From the NCBI GenBank assembly GCA_019155185.1, contig CM032794.1, positions 2,147,988 to 2,211,987 on the forward strand: a stretch of DNA of 64,000 bases, in the 5' to 3' direction. This DNA is from Beaufortia kweichowensis (lineage: Eukaryota > Chordata > Actinopteri > Cypriniformes > Gastromyzontidae). Positions 37,001 through 52,000 of this stretch are shown piece after piece. The notes beneath the pieces are model-generated. The model ran no database searches, was not told the DNA's origin, and saw only the letters and a program-made list of their open reading frames with translations. The position numbers were made by a program, and so were the translations under genes. The first letter of the stretch is position 1, and each line of letters opens with the position of its first letter.

Positions 37001-40000
37001 AGCTCAGTGCAAGGTCGTCTCATGGACCGGTTGGGACAGGCTCCTCGTGGTCTGCTGTTCCAGGGATTTTCTGTCTAAAAAACAAGAGGTACAGAATAAG
37101 TGTGGGATGTAATAGGAGACGACCGCAACAGAGGCAGATTAGAACGAGGGGTTAGCGCAGAGGTGCCTTTTGTCTCCTGGAAGGCAACGCTAGCGTGCTT
37201 TGCCCATCATCTTAATTACGAGGTCTTGGGATGGCTCCAGGAAGATCTGCACACGGGCAGCGGGCAGGGACGATGGCGTCCTCTGGGACCCTGCCATGTG
37301 CAGAGCTCCAGAAACGGAGGAGTCAAAGTCATTACGGAAAATTAACTCCTCAAAGAGAGTTGCGTGCGGTGTTTACGCGAGGAGACACGTATGCCTTATT
37401 CCACAGCTCGTTCTCAACATGACTTGGGCTGTGGTAATAAATCATTGTTTTTGTGACAACAAGACCAACATTGCTAATTCTATCAAGACACCTTTTTCAT
37501 GGAAATGAGACAGTCCTAAACATCACTAAGGGCAATGCAACTTTGGATGAGACAGCCGCGACACCTCCGTCTCAGACACAACTTAATCAAGCTTTAGTTC
37601 CCCTGAGTGAACAGACTATTTGTATAATTCATCAGAAAGAAAAAAAAAATTCACATGGAACTAGCAGATGAGCTCATACACCAGGCCTTTGATGCAAGAA
37701 GTGCAGCGAGCAGCTACCTTGGCAACAGCAGGTGTTGGTCTGATCCGTTGGTTGCTGGCTGCATGGTTCTGTGCCTTGCCACCTGGGTATTGATTATAGC
37801 TGAGCTGGGAGTTAGCGGGAGCCAGGAGGAGCTTCTTCAGCTACAAACAGAGAAGAGAAACAGATCACGGGGATTACAAGTATGAAATTAAAATAAATGC
37901 AAAGAACTTCAAACGACGTGGTGCTCAAGTGGCATGTAAATTTGGCCTTTTCCAAATAGTTTATTCTGTAAATACCGTGTTGAAAATCAAACTTTCATTT
38001 GAATTCAGTTTGATTCCTTTGATTAATACATTGACTTATACATGTTTTTTTAAATAAAAAAATTTGACTGTAAATGTATTCTACATTCTTAAATAATATA
38101 TCAAACTAATATAATGCAACAATTTATCTTTTGTTTAAAACAAAACTGCAAATCTACAACCATTGGATTGGTTTATTAACTTCATCTGTCTTTTGTGGGG
38201 TTATTACAGACCATAAAGATGAAAAACTGTCTTTTAGTTAACAGAAATCCTTTCAGCATTATTTCTTTAACAATGTTGTGTGTGTTCCCTTTTGCAGAAA
38301 TGAACAATGCAATTAACACCTCAAGAACACCGATCCACTTAAATTAACTTTTTTACCGAACAGCGTGGTCATGTTCAGCACACAGACATTAACAAAAAGC
38401 TGCCAGAGCCGCTGTCTGGCGAGTCTGTACCCATTTTTGGTCACAAGCCCGTACCCATTTTTGGTCACGAGCCCTGCATCGTCTCCTTATCTGGTGCAAG
38501 CGAGGACCAGACCGACACAGCGAAAGAAAAGCGAAACAGCGTGAGCGGGGTGTAAAGAAACAGAACGAGAGGGCTATGCTTCACGGCAAAATAGGATTGG
38601 GAGGGTCTCTTACCAGGGAGGGCTCCTCTGGCTCTGGTGTGCGTGGCGAGCCGTCGGGGGTGGAGGGACAGCTCTGATCACTGGCATTGGTCACGTCCCC
38701 ATCTGCCAGGGCCTCAAACGAAGGCAACCCGTCCTCATCCACCGGGATGCTGTCCAGGGTTTCTGTGAGCACCGCCAGCAAGTTGGCCTCATTTTCCTCA
38801 TCTATCTTCTTAGGGGGCGAAAAGAAAAGGAGATGGAGAAAGAACAGTGTAAGAAAATAGGACAGTTTGGTTTGGAGAAGTTGATTTAGTCCGCTGCAGA
38901 GGAGCGGCACTCGTAATTGTTTATAGAGGATGGAGGGTTTTTTTGCCACATGCACTTTTTACACAAATCTCTTTCAACTACAAATTGCTTAGGCCACATG
39001 AATCAGCAGCGTCAGTCATACATTAAACATGCAGCTTACTGGACCAAAATAATATCTCCCCAAAGAAACCCATTAACTGAGCTGACACGCAGCAGCTACC
39101 CAGGGATGTGGAGAAAAAGATGGACCCAAAATAAGAGAGAAATTAAGTTCCACCAATCGCTATCTCCGCCGTCTCATGTGACTCAACAACAATCTGTAGA
39201 CGGGTCACAATGTATGAAACGTTACTTACAAAATTGTGAAACGTCTTGAAAGCAGCATTTTTACACCTCTTGACTTTAAAATGGCGCAGAAATGAATACG
39301 AATACTTTTTTAAGAACCAGGCACATGTATTTTATCAGCTTGGACATCCTTATTTCTCCATGACCCAGTTAAGAGCGCATTATTGTTCACTGATGCAGAA
39401 TAGATACAATGTTTCTGACAATGTTATTGGAATGCAAATGTCAAAAACTAAACTTTAATGTAATAAATCTCTGTTGCTAGGGCTGTTTGTTCTGCAGACG
39501 GCAGCGCAGGAGGGGCAGAATCCACGCTGAGGTGGAAAAGTAGCAGGCACTGAAAGTTCCAGCACCAAAACCCACGGGACTTAGCAACTGCAGAAGATAA
39601 ACACCAAAATTGCTGGGGGACGTGGCGCATGCAGGCCAACAAGAACAAATCCTTTTATGCACACCATTGGATTAGTATCGCTTGCTGATAGAGCTCGGGC
39701 ACGAGCACTGTGGCTTCAGGGGGACCGTCCTTTTTAGATAGAAGTGTTGCCTGCAGTCCCCTCGTGCAACGATCACCCCGTTTGATCCCTTTTCTATTAA
39801 TAGTTTCCCACGATTACAAACCAGCATGTCTCTATGCCATGGGAGCTGCTTTTGAGACATCAAAACAAGGCCATTTTACTCATTCCCCTCCATTTAATAG
39901 ATTGCAGCGCTGATAGTTCTAGCGTTTGATTATCCACTGACAGGGAGGAAAATACATAAGCCTGGCTCCATTGAGCACATAATGCCCACCTTGGGACATG

Positions 40001-43000
40001 TTTCCTAATTCTTTATTGGAACTGATAACGGCACATATTTCCGAGAGATAACCGAATGTTCGCCGGGGTACCTGGGATGTGACGGCACAGCGGCCACAAA
40101 GAAACGACAGCCTGTGACTTATCCTGCTGTTTAATAGTTGGCTAATGATGTCCTTTCCATAAGCTGTAATTTTCCTGTCTCTGCACGATTCGTCTTCAGC
40201 AGGCACTGATGGAAAAGGCAATAACAATAAACACTTTCTTCAAGCTAATTATAATCCTGGTTATTTAGAGTCCCTGCTTTAATAGTCGTCTAAAAACGAA
40301 CAAGTATTTCAAAAACAGATTTAACAACAGCTCTTGCTCAAATAAAGGCGGGTGCGGATTCTTCATCAGACACAAAATGACAAAGTGTTCCAGGGTTTGG
40401 AGAGCAATCGATAGCATGACTTTCAGCCAAAAACATCCTGTTACAAAATCTGTTATCTCTCCATATTCTACAAAACAGACTCTATAACCTTTGTCCGCCA
40501 TCCAGACACATCATTTAAAGTGCAACTAACACTTGAAAAGTACATCCACACATCTGTGCCAGAGTTGTCAGATTTGCCAGAGTCGCCTCTGGTAGCCATT
40601 GATTGTCTCTGGCAGCTTTAAAGAGGACTCGAGGTGGACTAAAAGGGGATGAAAAATAGATAGGACCCATTCCCATTCCGCTTAATGGACCCCACCGACT
40701 TAAACAGATCTTAACAATCGTGGGCTAATTGTGGGATCACGATATATTAACCTGCTTTAATTCCAAAGGGTGCCATTCATGGCTGTTTTATTCCAAATGC
40801 TTCAATTAGCCATAAAACACACACTGGTGAGTGCTTGGTAGTCACACTCCATCTAACACCCCTCCCCGGCACTTCAGAAGCACGCCAGCGCTCGCCAGTC
40901 ATTCATTATCAGGTGAGCCCTTTTGTTATCAGACAGGTTGTCTTTGAAATTGTCCTTGCTTTAACTCTATTATTGAGTTTCACCCGAGCCATTGTATTCC
41001 TGAGATATAACTTATGCCACTGATAACACATAGCACGGACCTTTTCTTTTACTCTTAATTTCATCTCAAAGGCAAACACCTGTCTGATATCGTTTGAGGA
41101 TCTGAATGAATACTTTACACAAAGAATAAAAAGAAAGACAGATGCGAGGGTCGGATCGTGAGCGCGTCTGCGGCCTTGCGTCTCCGCCGTGACGAAGATG
41201 GAAAGCATTGTGGGTAATAAAACCTAGAAAGTCAATTACTCAGAGTGAGTTTTACAACCAAAACCTTGCACCATCATACGGCAGACATTAAATGATCTAG
41301 TATGTGCGGGAAAAGGTTAAAATCGACATAGTGCTGACATAGACACATCAAAACAAATGCTTGCCTCGGTCTGAATTTGTTAACACACCATTTTATTGTG
41401 GCCAAAAAACAATTCATCACAAGATCTATTCTATAGGCTGATACTTTAGAAGTTGGGGCTCAGCAGAAAATAGTCAATTACAAACTTTCTAATGATTGAT
41501 ATAAGGGATTTTACTAGCTACGGTTGTCTGTGGGTGTTAGAACATTAGTTATTAATCTACCTAGTTATTTCAAAGTTAAAGTATGAAAGTAATATGCTGC
41601 AATATGAGAGATCTGCATTGCAAAAAGATGAGAGAATCAAATCTTAGATTCTTACAGTGGTTTAATGCTCACCAAGAACGCACAATTGCAAATGAAGAGA
41701 AAAGCAAAACACTTCCCAGGCCTACTGTAAATCACAGCTTAAATACAACACAATGCAAGCCTCTCTCAATATGCCTAACCATATCATGTCACAGCATACA
41801 CAAATGGCGTAGCTCTCATATGTCATACTCAAAAATAGGATTCTGCCAGTGGAATCACCGGCACTATTTCAAACCTCATTTCCCCTGCAAATGATCCTGC
41901 AAGCTGGGCATCGAAGCATGTCTGCTCCAGAGGCAATGATCACAGAGAGACAGGCTACGGCAAAGATTAACTTTTTATAACCCTCACAAACATTACCACC
42001 CCCCGGCTCTGTCTGGACACCGCGAGCAGATTTTACGGCAGTGAGGGGTTGTGCCATTACCAATCAAACTCATCAACAAGTACGATTGCTTATTTTATTG
42101 CATGTAAACAATCAGAATAAATGCATACAGAAGATAACCTTTTAGATTTACAAGTGAAGCACAAAAAAGTTTTGGGTGATCAGAACAACATCTATCCTTT
42201 AAAGAGACTAAGGTACGGAGTCAAACTAGGAATGCAGATTTTGGCGGATTCTTTTAACCAGTAACTGACCGCTAACAAACCTTAAACCCAACATGTGACC
42301 AACTGTGACTGATTGTTTTGACCCTTAAAGGAATGTATTCTTGAAAGTCATATTTTCCACCATGCTAATTCTGAATACCTGTGATCCTGCCGCTGTAAAC
42401 GCCTCAAAAAATAATATGTAGTAACAAACTGAATTAATCTAAAAATAAAGGGCATAATGGAGGAAGAAAACAAGGGGGTTCACATACTGCCTTACCCATG
42501 GTGCAACAGATGGTCCACAGCCTTGCTTCAAATGCAATTACAATAAACTTAGTTTTCTGTGCTCAGACATATTGATGCTCCACTTATTTTAGAAACTCAC
42601 CCAATAATGCTGACGCTGCCGAAGTCAAAATATCTTAACACATGAAGTAATGAAAAGCCACATAAACAACAGTTAAGGTGAATGTTAGTCTCAGTCACCA
42701 TTCACTTTCATTGTAGTGATAAAAGATTCAATAAAAGTGAATAGTGACTGACACTAACATATGGCTTTACGTCTTTATTTGCAATGCACGATAAAAATAA
42801 AACAGTTTGCACGGAACAACATTACAGTAAATTTATCATCGTTAATTTTTTATTTTCGGGTGGACTATCCCTTTAAGATGCAATGCACCAGACTGAGACA
42901 AAAATAACATGTGAATGTGTCAGAGTGCTTGTGTGTAAGAAGTTCTCCTATTAAAAGTGCCGTGTTACCCTCTAGATCACCCTCTGACCTTTTGGATGTT

Positions 43001-46000
43001 GGCAGACCCGTGAGCGGCACAGAGGCAGGACGGTCCGTCATTTGTCACCCTGATATCAGCAGTGGGGCACATCATCATCACCACTGCACCAAGAATGCAG
43101 AGGTGCATTTAACAACCACACAAAACAGAAGGATGCTCTCTAGTGTGATTTTCTACAATAAAGCATATTTGGTAAACTGCAAAAGTGCGAACCGTCTGAA
43201 TGCACTGGGGTGAAACTAGAGGGCAAAAGAGCTTACAGATTGCATGTGCACATGTTTTATCATGAACACCTGGCTGTCGTGTAAGCATCTATGTGAAACG
43301 AGTGGGGCCGCAGCCCAATATCATAAAACGTATGGTAATTGAAAGCACCGAATGTGTGTGGAAACGCAGTCAATTTGATACGGCTGCAAAAGGTCACGCT
43401 ATTCAATTTACACTCAATGCTGAGTACAGTAGCCAGCGAAACACCTGAAAGCAAATGATCTTATCAGAACCCACTGCGTCGCTCTCATCTCACTGGATAA
43501 AAGCTATTTGCTGATTGCTAAATAAATGCATTATCTTTTACCTTGACTCTCATCTTTTGTCCGCTCAAAGATGTTGGTGGGAGAAGCTCTGCAAGACCTT
43601 GACTTATTCTTATTTTTCTCTTTGTGTTGTTTTCTTTGGCTTTTAAGTGCCCTCAAATTACAGCCACAAAACCATAAGAAACAAGACTACACAATGTCTG
43701 TGAGATACACCACTTTACCTAAAATAGAAATTAGATGCTTAAGAAGGGAAAGAGATAACCGATTTACCTGGCATTGATATACACACAACAATCGCTTTTA
43801 ATCATATTTTCTATAGTTTAAACTAATAACCTTTTAAATAGATCAGAAAATCAGGAAATTTAATCCTGAATCAAAACCTATGAAATATATCATATATATC
43901 ATATTCATGAACAAAATTTTATCTTTGAGATTTTATAAAAGTTTCAGCATGTGTCAAATCTATCTCTTGCAATAAACCCAATCAGCTTGTTTGTTGCAGA
44001 ATTTTAGCATTTCACGTTTCTTCTTATTTACCCCTTTCAATAAAATCGTATGGCGTGACGCCACTAAGCTATGTTCGAAACACCCTGTACCCTGCGGTGC
44101 GTAAGCTGTGAGAGAACCGGCATTCCTGGAATCCAGAGATTCAACCTCCCCCTCCCTACCATGCTAAAGTATTAAATAATCCAGGAAACGTCTGTACCGG
44201 GCTCACTTTCTCTCCCAGGCCGAGAGTTGAGCCAGACGCTTGGGGCTTATTGGCTTAGCATTTCCGGCCAGGTTAGAAAGAGACGGGCCCTGAAAAGCTC
44301 TTAAAAGAGATTACCATCCCAAACTAAAAATAGCCCACAATGGCTATCCCACAGATTTACAAGTGGTGACACATTACATGCTAACAACAAAATGTGAATA
44401 TTACTGTACTAGTCTTGACAGAATGTGCCTGTAAGTAAAAAAAAAACAATGTTGTAAATATTGCATTCGTACGTCTAGCGTGAACACAAAATGTAATTAA
44501 ATAATTATCAGAATTACGCCAGCCAATGTTAATGGGATTTAACATTGGCTGGTACTGGTTGTACTGTTGATGTAGTATATTTATCACGACAAAGATAAAA
44601 CTTGGCACGGCATCAGTGCAAAAGAGCAACTTCCACTGAGAGCCGTCTAAGCCAGACTCATAAAACAGGATTTAAAGAGCTGGCCACTATGTCCAAGGAA
44701 AACCCCATTTGTAACCCGCCTGCAAACATGGAAAAAAGCCCCACGTGTGACAGCACCTGTGCTGCGACTGTCAGATGACACTTACTCCATAGACCTGGCA
44801 GAACACCGTGTGTCTCCGAGCAAAGAAAGCGTGTTAAAGCAGCGCGAGCGTGTACAAACAGAAACGTGTATACACGGGAGAGATGTGTTAAGATCAAAGC
44901 TTAAGGTAATGCATACCGGTGGCTAGAAGGCATTAGATAAGATTTGTAATCCGATGTAAAGTGTTAGGGAGGCATTATCAAGAACATGACAACCTTTGTG
45001 AAAAAACTACAGTGTACCGAAATAGCAAACGATTATTCCTATTACACAGCTCTTAGAAAATAGTTTCTTTTGGTCAGTCAATCACAGCATCCAAATGTTT
45101 TTTGTATAATGATTTGATAAGACCGTGACTAAACCCTAACTTCTAAATCTATCTCTATCAAAATAAATCTCTGAACGTTATAACATGTAATGTAAAAAAT
45201 GATTGCATCCAACCTCCCTTCTGCCTCTTTTTCAGAAGTGTTAAATTGGTTTTAGGATGAGCATCAGGTGGTTAGGAGTGAAGATCAGCTGAGGCTACCG
45301 TCCCTAGAGAAAGCAACCACGTACAAGAAAGAGACACAGTGCACACATGACAGAATGAAAGGAAAACATATAGACATAGAGAGATGAAAGAAGCATGGAC
45401 AGGGCCGAAACAAGTGTGAGAGAAACCCAAAGTAGGAGAAAACGCAAGGAAGCAAAGCAACCAGCAGTAGATGTTAACTTGCGCATCTGCAAACATGCCC
45501 CGTGGGGACTATTTTCCAACTGCGGGAGATGTTACCCTCCCTCTCTTCTGTCCCTCATCCTCACGCTCTCTTGCTTCTAACCTTTCCTTCATTACAAAGT
45601 GACTACGAGTGAATACATTCGCGTGTGCCCGCTGGAATTCAGTTTTCTCTATGGCTGTCTGACAAGCTTCACAGTCATAAGACTTCAGTGGCATAGAGAG
45701 AACAAGATTTCTTACTGCTGAAAACAACCATTACATTAGTGTGATTATTATACTTATTCAGATGCAGAATCGGGTGTCGCTATGCCAAGTATTTACATTT
45801 TATTCAATGATCTAAATACATCTTTATACAGTATGTGCTGCTACAGGTGGGCGGTATGGTCAAAATCTTGATTTCATCATGATTAAACATTAAACAAAAA
45901 TATATTTATACATAAACATTTGTATATTAAACAACCCTGTGGTAATGTTTATTTTGTCAAGCCAATCAAATTTACTTTTTGACTTGATGGGCACAAACCA

Positions 46001-49000
46001 AAAAGTATGGCATTGTGTGCAAAACAACTTCTCATTACATAACACTTGAAGCTTCAATCCAAATCATTTTGTGTTTACATGTTTAGCAAGTACATTAAAA
46101 TGAGTGTTTGAAATTGTCTCGTTACCTTTATCCAAATCACAATGGTAATAATGATTTATAATTTGAGCTGTCATGTACCATTTTAAGAGAAATATTATTT
46201 TATGTCATTTGATTACAGTCCACGTAATAAAGTAACCTGCAATTTTAGTTTCAAACAGAGATAGTGATTAAGACGCAAAAGTTATGAATTACAGCTTTGA
46301 GCTTTTAAATAAAAACAGAATTGCTAAAACTGTCATACAGACTGTGGTTTTTTAATAGATGTTTACAACTTTATAAAAAATTTACAAAAGCGGACAGCAG
46401 TCCTGCCCACTGTTAGCTATGAAAATATCACTGCCGTATAAACAGTACGGCAAAATCTTTACCAGTGACTCATTTCTACCATTGCACACTATATACCCTG
46501 ATAGCAGACACCTACAATTTATGTAAAACACCACCACAAAGACCAAAATACACACTGTAATGCACTCTAAAGCAACAGAATCACTATGATTAAAAAAGTA
46601 AGTTGTGACTCAAAACCATCAACAACAACAAAGGGCAAACATGACTGAAGCAGACTAACAATCGAAACTGCTTTTGAGTGGGCTGACACCAAAATTCATG
46701 CAAACTACCTGCGCTTCAAGAGGCGGACGAGCTGAAGTGTTGAGCGAGCGTGTGTGTATTATGTGCATGTGCGTTTCATAAGTGTTCACTTGAGGAAATC
46801 ACATTATACAGCACAATATGATAATATGCTTGGCCCAGCTGAACTGGCGCAGCTAAACTGATGGTGTGTTTTCAAATGTCAGCATATATTTGCAAATTAA
46901 AAATGCGAAGCCATCAGCAGCCACCGCTAACGCTATACGTGCGCGTCCCTCCGCACGGATGTGCTTATGACTGTGTTTTCCTGTCTTCTGAGATATGTAC
47001 ATTTGATCCAGGAATGCAACGGGGCAATTTTATCAATCACAGTTCCCTGCCGTAGCGCCGGGTTTCAGCGGGGCGGCACTGGCCGTTTGATAGATTTACA
47101 AATTACTACACAAGCAAGGAGCGAACGGGACCCTGTTTACATGCATGTATGTGTACTTGAGTGTGTGAGATTTATTCCAGTGATTAATCTGCAGAGACAC
47201 TCGCACGCTTCCCACTCCCCAACACACACAAACACAAATGCACACACTTGGTTCACGGCCAACAGCTGGCAAGAAGGTCAATGTCTGGTCAAAGTTTTAA
47301 CCGGTCATCAGTAACCGCTCTCACCTTACAAAGCACAGCCAGTGCTTTCACCCCACGACCAAGTTGTAATTCCAAACACTCGCTGGCAGCATACTTTCAT
47401 GTTTGGATATAAACATCACACGACCCCACCGCAGAGTCCTTATTGGATGACCTAATACAGTACGGTCCTTACCGGGCAGTTATTTTGACTAGGTGTCAAG
47501 TGCCCTTAAAATAAAGGCTGCGGCAATCACTTGGAGTCAGGGAGTGTTCCATTCCACACATTGTCTGTACAGCAGAGAGAACAGCGAGAACTACTCCCTG
47601 GATTCAGAGCTAAAGGCCATCCAAAAAGTCAGCATGCTGCACTCGAGTCACCTGTTTACCGCGCTACACTTGCAGTATCCGATGAGAGAGAAAAGTTAGT
47701 ATTGAGTTTGATGCTCTGCTTAAGTGCCCTATACCATGTTTTGGTCACAGCGCTGTTGGAGATGAGGGCAATGAGCTACTCGATTTATTGATCCAATTCT
47801 AGTGACCACACATTTTAAATGAAATTGACTAAATCATCAAGACAATGCAATGCTTGCATGAAGTGTTTTTACTTTTTATAGTTTTGCTGCTCATTTACCA
47901 TATTCTGCAATAAAAAAATACTAATATATATTTTGCATGCCATAGTATTCCTTGAGTACACTATGAATACCATAGTTAACATGGTAAATAAATATCATGG
48001 CACAATCGTGTCTAAAAGTAGCCAGCAAAAAATGCTACCAAGTCTTAAAATGCTTGAAATAATACTTGGCATGGATAATATTTATAAGAAAAGAAAAAAA
48101 GCAATTGTTGCTTATGGGGAACTCAAAGGGCACAATAAATATGCAGCAGCCCTGGATAACCTCTGACCGGTGCCTAAAAGAGCAAATCTATTTGACCCAA
48201 AACATGGTTTTACATGACTGAGTGCTTCTAACCTCCACAAGATTCTGTTCCCATGAGAAGAGCTGCCGGTGACAGGCTGACCGGCCTGTCAGGCCCTCTC
48301 CCAGGAGCCGAGCATGCTGCCTTTTGGCCCCCACCTCCAGAGATCCATTTTAGTCGCTGATATAAGCTTGATAACTAGGACTGAACTGCTACTGAAAGGC
48401 AAAAGCCGTCACATCACACGAAATTTCTTTGCTGCGTTTCCCTGCCCACTGCTATCGCCTATTTTCATCTGCCTGCTGGTTTGCCCCGCACGGCCCTGCA
48501 ATAATGGAACATCATGTACAAAATGTCAGGGAAGCGTATGACATGAAATAATGAATCATAACGATAAGGAAAGCTGTGTGCACGTGGTGTATCTGAATAT
48601 ATGTAAACATATTTAATTTGACTAGTTTAGCATCTTTTTTTCTGTTTTTTATGTGGCAGTTTGCAAGATCAGAAGAGTTGCCAGGCCACCCATTAACTAT
48701 ACTGCAGTCAGACAGGTTAAGAAAACATTGCCAGGGGTTCAAATGAGTGTGGGGAAGGATGAAAAAGTTCTGCCAACAAGCTTTACGCAAGAGCTGGCCA
48801 TTTATTAACTTGTCTTCGCTTCGCTCCTGGGCGCTGTACTGACCCACATAGGCCAGTATCAGAAATGCGTATTGGCACATCATGTTCCACCTCTGATCTA
48901 GGACCAGCTGCCTTTACCCCCCAAAAATGAAAATAATAATCATCTTTTACTCAAGCATGTCATTCCAACCCTGTATTATTTTTGTGACATACAAAATATT

Positions 49001-52000
49001 AACTGTATTATAAGCTTTTTTGACAGATTAAAACATAATAGCTGATTAGATATTGTGCATTTCACATTGCACAGAAGACCTATTATGTGCTGAAAAACAC
49101 TGTACATGGCGGTAAGTAAATGCTGAAAAATGATCATTTTTGAGTAAACTACTTCTTTATCTACGATCTTCTCCACAAACCAAAAATGGAAGCAAACCTG
49201 CATCTGCTCAAAATATCTATAGGAATTTCAAATATGCTTTAGTGTTATTTGATCAAGTCTCATTCCATACCGATTAGTAATATCGGGACCCCATAAAATC
49301 ATTATTTAGGGGTCACAGACAGTATACACAACTATAGGAATCGGGAGAAATACCATACCCTATCACACCATGCTACAAAACCCCAAAACGTGCCCTCGTG
49401 ACAGACCCTGCGCTATATTTCCCAGCACTCAGAGCAATGCAGCATTATCATTTCTCTTCTCTATCTGCTCAGATAAGACATAATGAACCAGTCCTGTCTC
49501 TGGCTGCTTTATTGTAGCCGCCTCATTTCTTTTCCTATGGACTTTGCTTTCTGTGTCAGTGACGGAGAAGTGCAAGTGTAACAGGTTTAAAGTTTTACCT
49601 CATCCTATTTTCAACATGACTACACCAGACAGGGACAAACTGGTTTAGAAATTGTACCTTTAGACCTTTAAAGGTTCTCAACTTTGGTCCTGGAGGCCCA
49701 AATTACAGCAGATTTTGCACGTCTGTCTTATTTAACAAACTGGATTTAAATCATCAGCTCCTTAAAAGAGACAACTCAGTGTGTCAGATAAGGGGGACAT
49801 ATGAAATGTGCCGTGCTGTGGAACCACTTTATGCATAAGAGAATATGCACAAACCAAAAGTATGAGGCTTAAGCAAGGGACAAAGGTTGGGTGCTTATCA
49901 TAATACCTCACCCCAATCATCAGACAGCATCTCTACCATCCAAATGTGTAAAGCACCATTCATAAACTAATAAATAGTCCTAGCTGACAAGCCCAGCTTT
50001 TGGAAAATTCCACACTCACAATAAATGACGCAGTAGATTACATATCTAAGTTCACAGGGGACAAAGATAAACAATCAGATTAAAAAACAGCAAAGTGACC
50101 CTCTTTACCTCAAAGAAGTTTGATGCTTCATTGCCATATTGACTGGAAATGATTTCTGATTGGTCGCTGTACCACTTGAGTCCACCCAGAAAGCTATCTG
50201 CATCGAGGTCACTGACATCCAGCTCAGAGAGGTCAAGCTCAGGCAGGTCAGGGCAAAGGGGTTGGTCTTCACCAACCAAGGCAGCGCACTGGAAGGGAAA
50301 AGAGATTGTTGAGCACATGATTGTCAAGAGGTAATCTTCATTTACAGTTTATGTAGAAATAGTGTTTCATTTTCAAATAAGCACATAAGAGATCTTTAGG
50401 TGTGATCAACACATCAGTCTTTACAGCACCCTGCAAATGGATAGCAAGGTTTTTTTCTATTTTTATCCTTGAGAAAATATCCAGGAATAAGAATAACTAT
50501 CACTGTATTTTTTAACAATTAAAACAAAGTTAAACAGTGATTTAACCCTTTCATGCGTAGAATTCACTACGGTGGACAGCCGTCTGAATAACCCTTTATT
50601 GTCTATGCATGGGGTTTAATGGCATAGTTGGGCATCAGGTGCGTCATCCTAAACATTTATCAAGAGATTTTCAAATGTCCAAATACACGGTTTTGTTTCT
50701 TGTTTAATTCTAGGTGAAATAAAAACATAAAAAATACTGACTGACGTTGTCGTAATTCATGCATGAAAGGGTTAAAATACTCAACAACATGGAGATTTTT
50801 ATACAATATCTATTAAATTTGGATTAACTCTAACTTTTAGGCAATATGACAATTAGGGCAGTCTGCAATTAAGACAAGTGTATGCCAATTCACTACCAAA
50901 ATGTTTCTTGAACATTTGACACATATGTGAATATGATTCAGGTGTTAAATATTAATTAAAACAGACAATGAGAAATACTAACTAACCCTAACTGTTGTAA
51001 TTAAATTGTAGAGCATTGGGTTTGATACCTACAGAACACACAAACTGATATAAATACCTTAAATGCATTTAAAGCCACCCTGGATAAAAGCATCTGCCAA
51101 ATACCTACAAAAACGGTACCTTGTAAACACTTTACACACTGATATATTATAATTCTATCAACATAACATTGTCTTTACACACAAATTGTAATAAACTGCT
51201 AAACAACATTTACTATTACTGATAACTATATTACTGTGCACACAAACCGATGATAACGTTGTTTATTCTGAGATGATGCTGCAGTTTCACATTTGGCAAA
51301 ATTCAACTTGTTTTTAATCGATCGAAAGCTAAAGAAAATACTCTAAAACAAATCTCAACAATATCATCCATCTGTATTTGTTATCGATATAACTGTGGGC
51401 GTGTAATTCTTTAAACATTATGAACGGTTGTTGAAACGTTATCTTCATCATTCATTGCTGTAAATCGGCCTTTTAACATTTTATGAACTTCATGAACAAC
51501 ACAAACATCTCACCACAACACAACAGTCAAGATGTTACTGACAGACATCCATCAAATTCCGTGAAAAGTTGAAGAATTAAAACCTAGAAAAGAAACGTTT
51601 GTAATCCACTCACTGTTTTGGGAAACCGGAACATAATCAACCGGTAAACATACAGTTCTGTGATTGGTTGCGGAAAGGGCGGGGCGGGGCGTCGCAGGGG
51701 AGAGCACGACAGCCACGCCCTCTGATTGGCCGGACTATTCACACTGTACTAATGCCAAAGAGTATATTGTAAGTAACAGGGACGCAAGATGAAAACTATC
51801 GCACAGGTGTGTAGTTTTGACAGACAGTGATGTTCGTATTAAAACAAGAAACAATACGTTTAAAAAAGTGTAAATATATATTTTTGTAGGATCGAAATGC
51901 GTTTCCTTTAGTGCACGCTTTAACTATTGATCTCCTCTCTCTCTTTACGGCTCCCCAAATCGTAATCTGCTTTCAGACAGACATAACAGAAACTTCAATG

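Larger units (their letters stand above)
38809..50108 (-). other. ppargc1a intron 2 (11.3 kb)
   Basis: The longest intron. Only short ORFs without recognisable domains occur. It carries transposon relics near 42660-42880, 47930-48010, 48915-49140 and 49672-49830, and a perfect 14-bp hairpin at 44519-44552. Parts with balanced composition, such as 40640-40830, could be conserved enhancers, but nothing in the sequence alone proves this. In humans a liver promoter has been reported in intron 2; I could not identify an equivalent. Confidence 0.85.

Noticed and set aside
36569..37078. 169-codon plus-strand ORF with an acidic tail
   Set aside because: Antisense shadow of the Ser-rich part of exon 5; the acidic run is the complement of serine codons.
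40265..40501. 78-codon minus-strand ORF starting MADKGYRVCF inside intron 2
   Set aside because: No recognisable domain, no splice context, length within chance for this composition.
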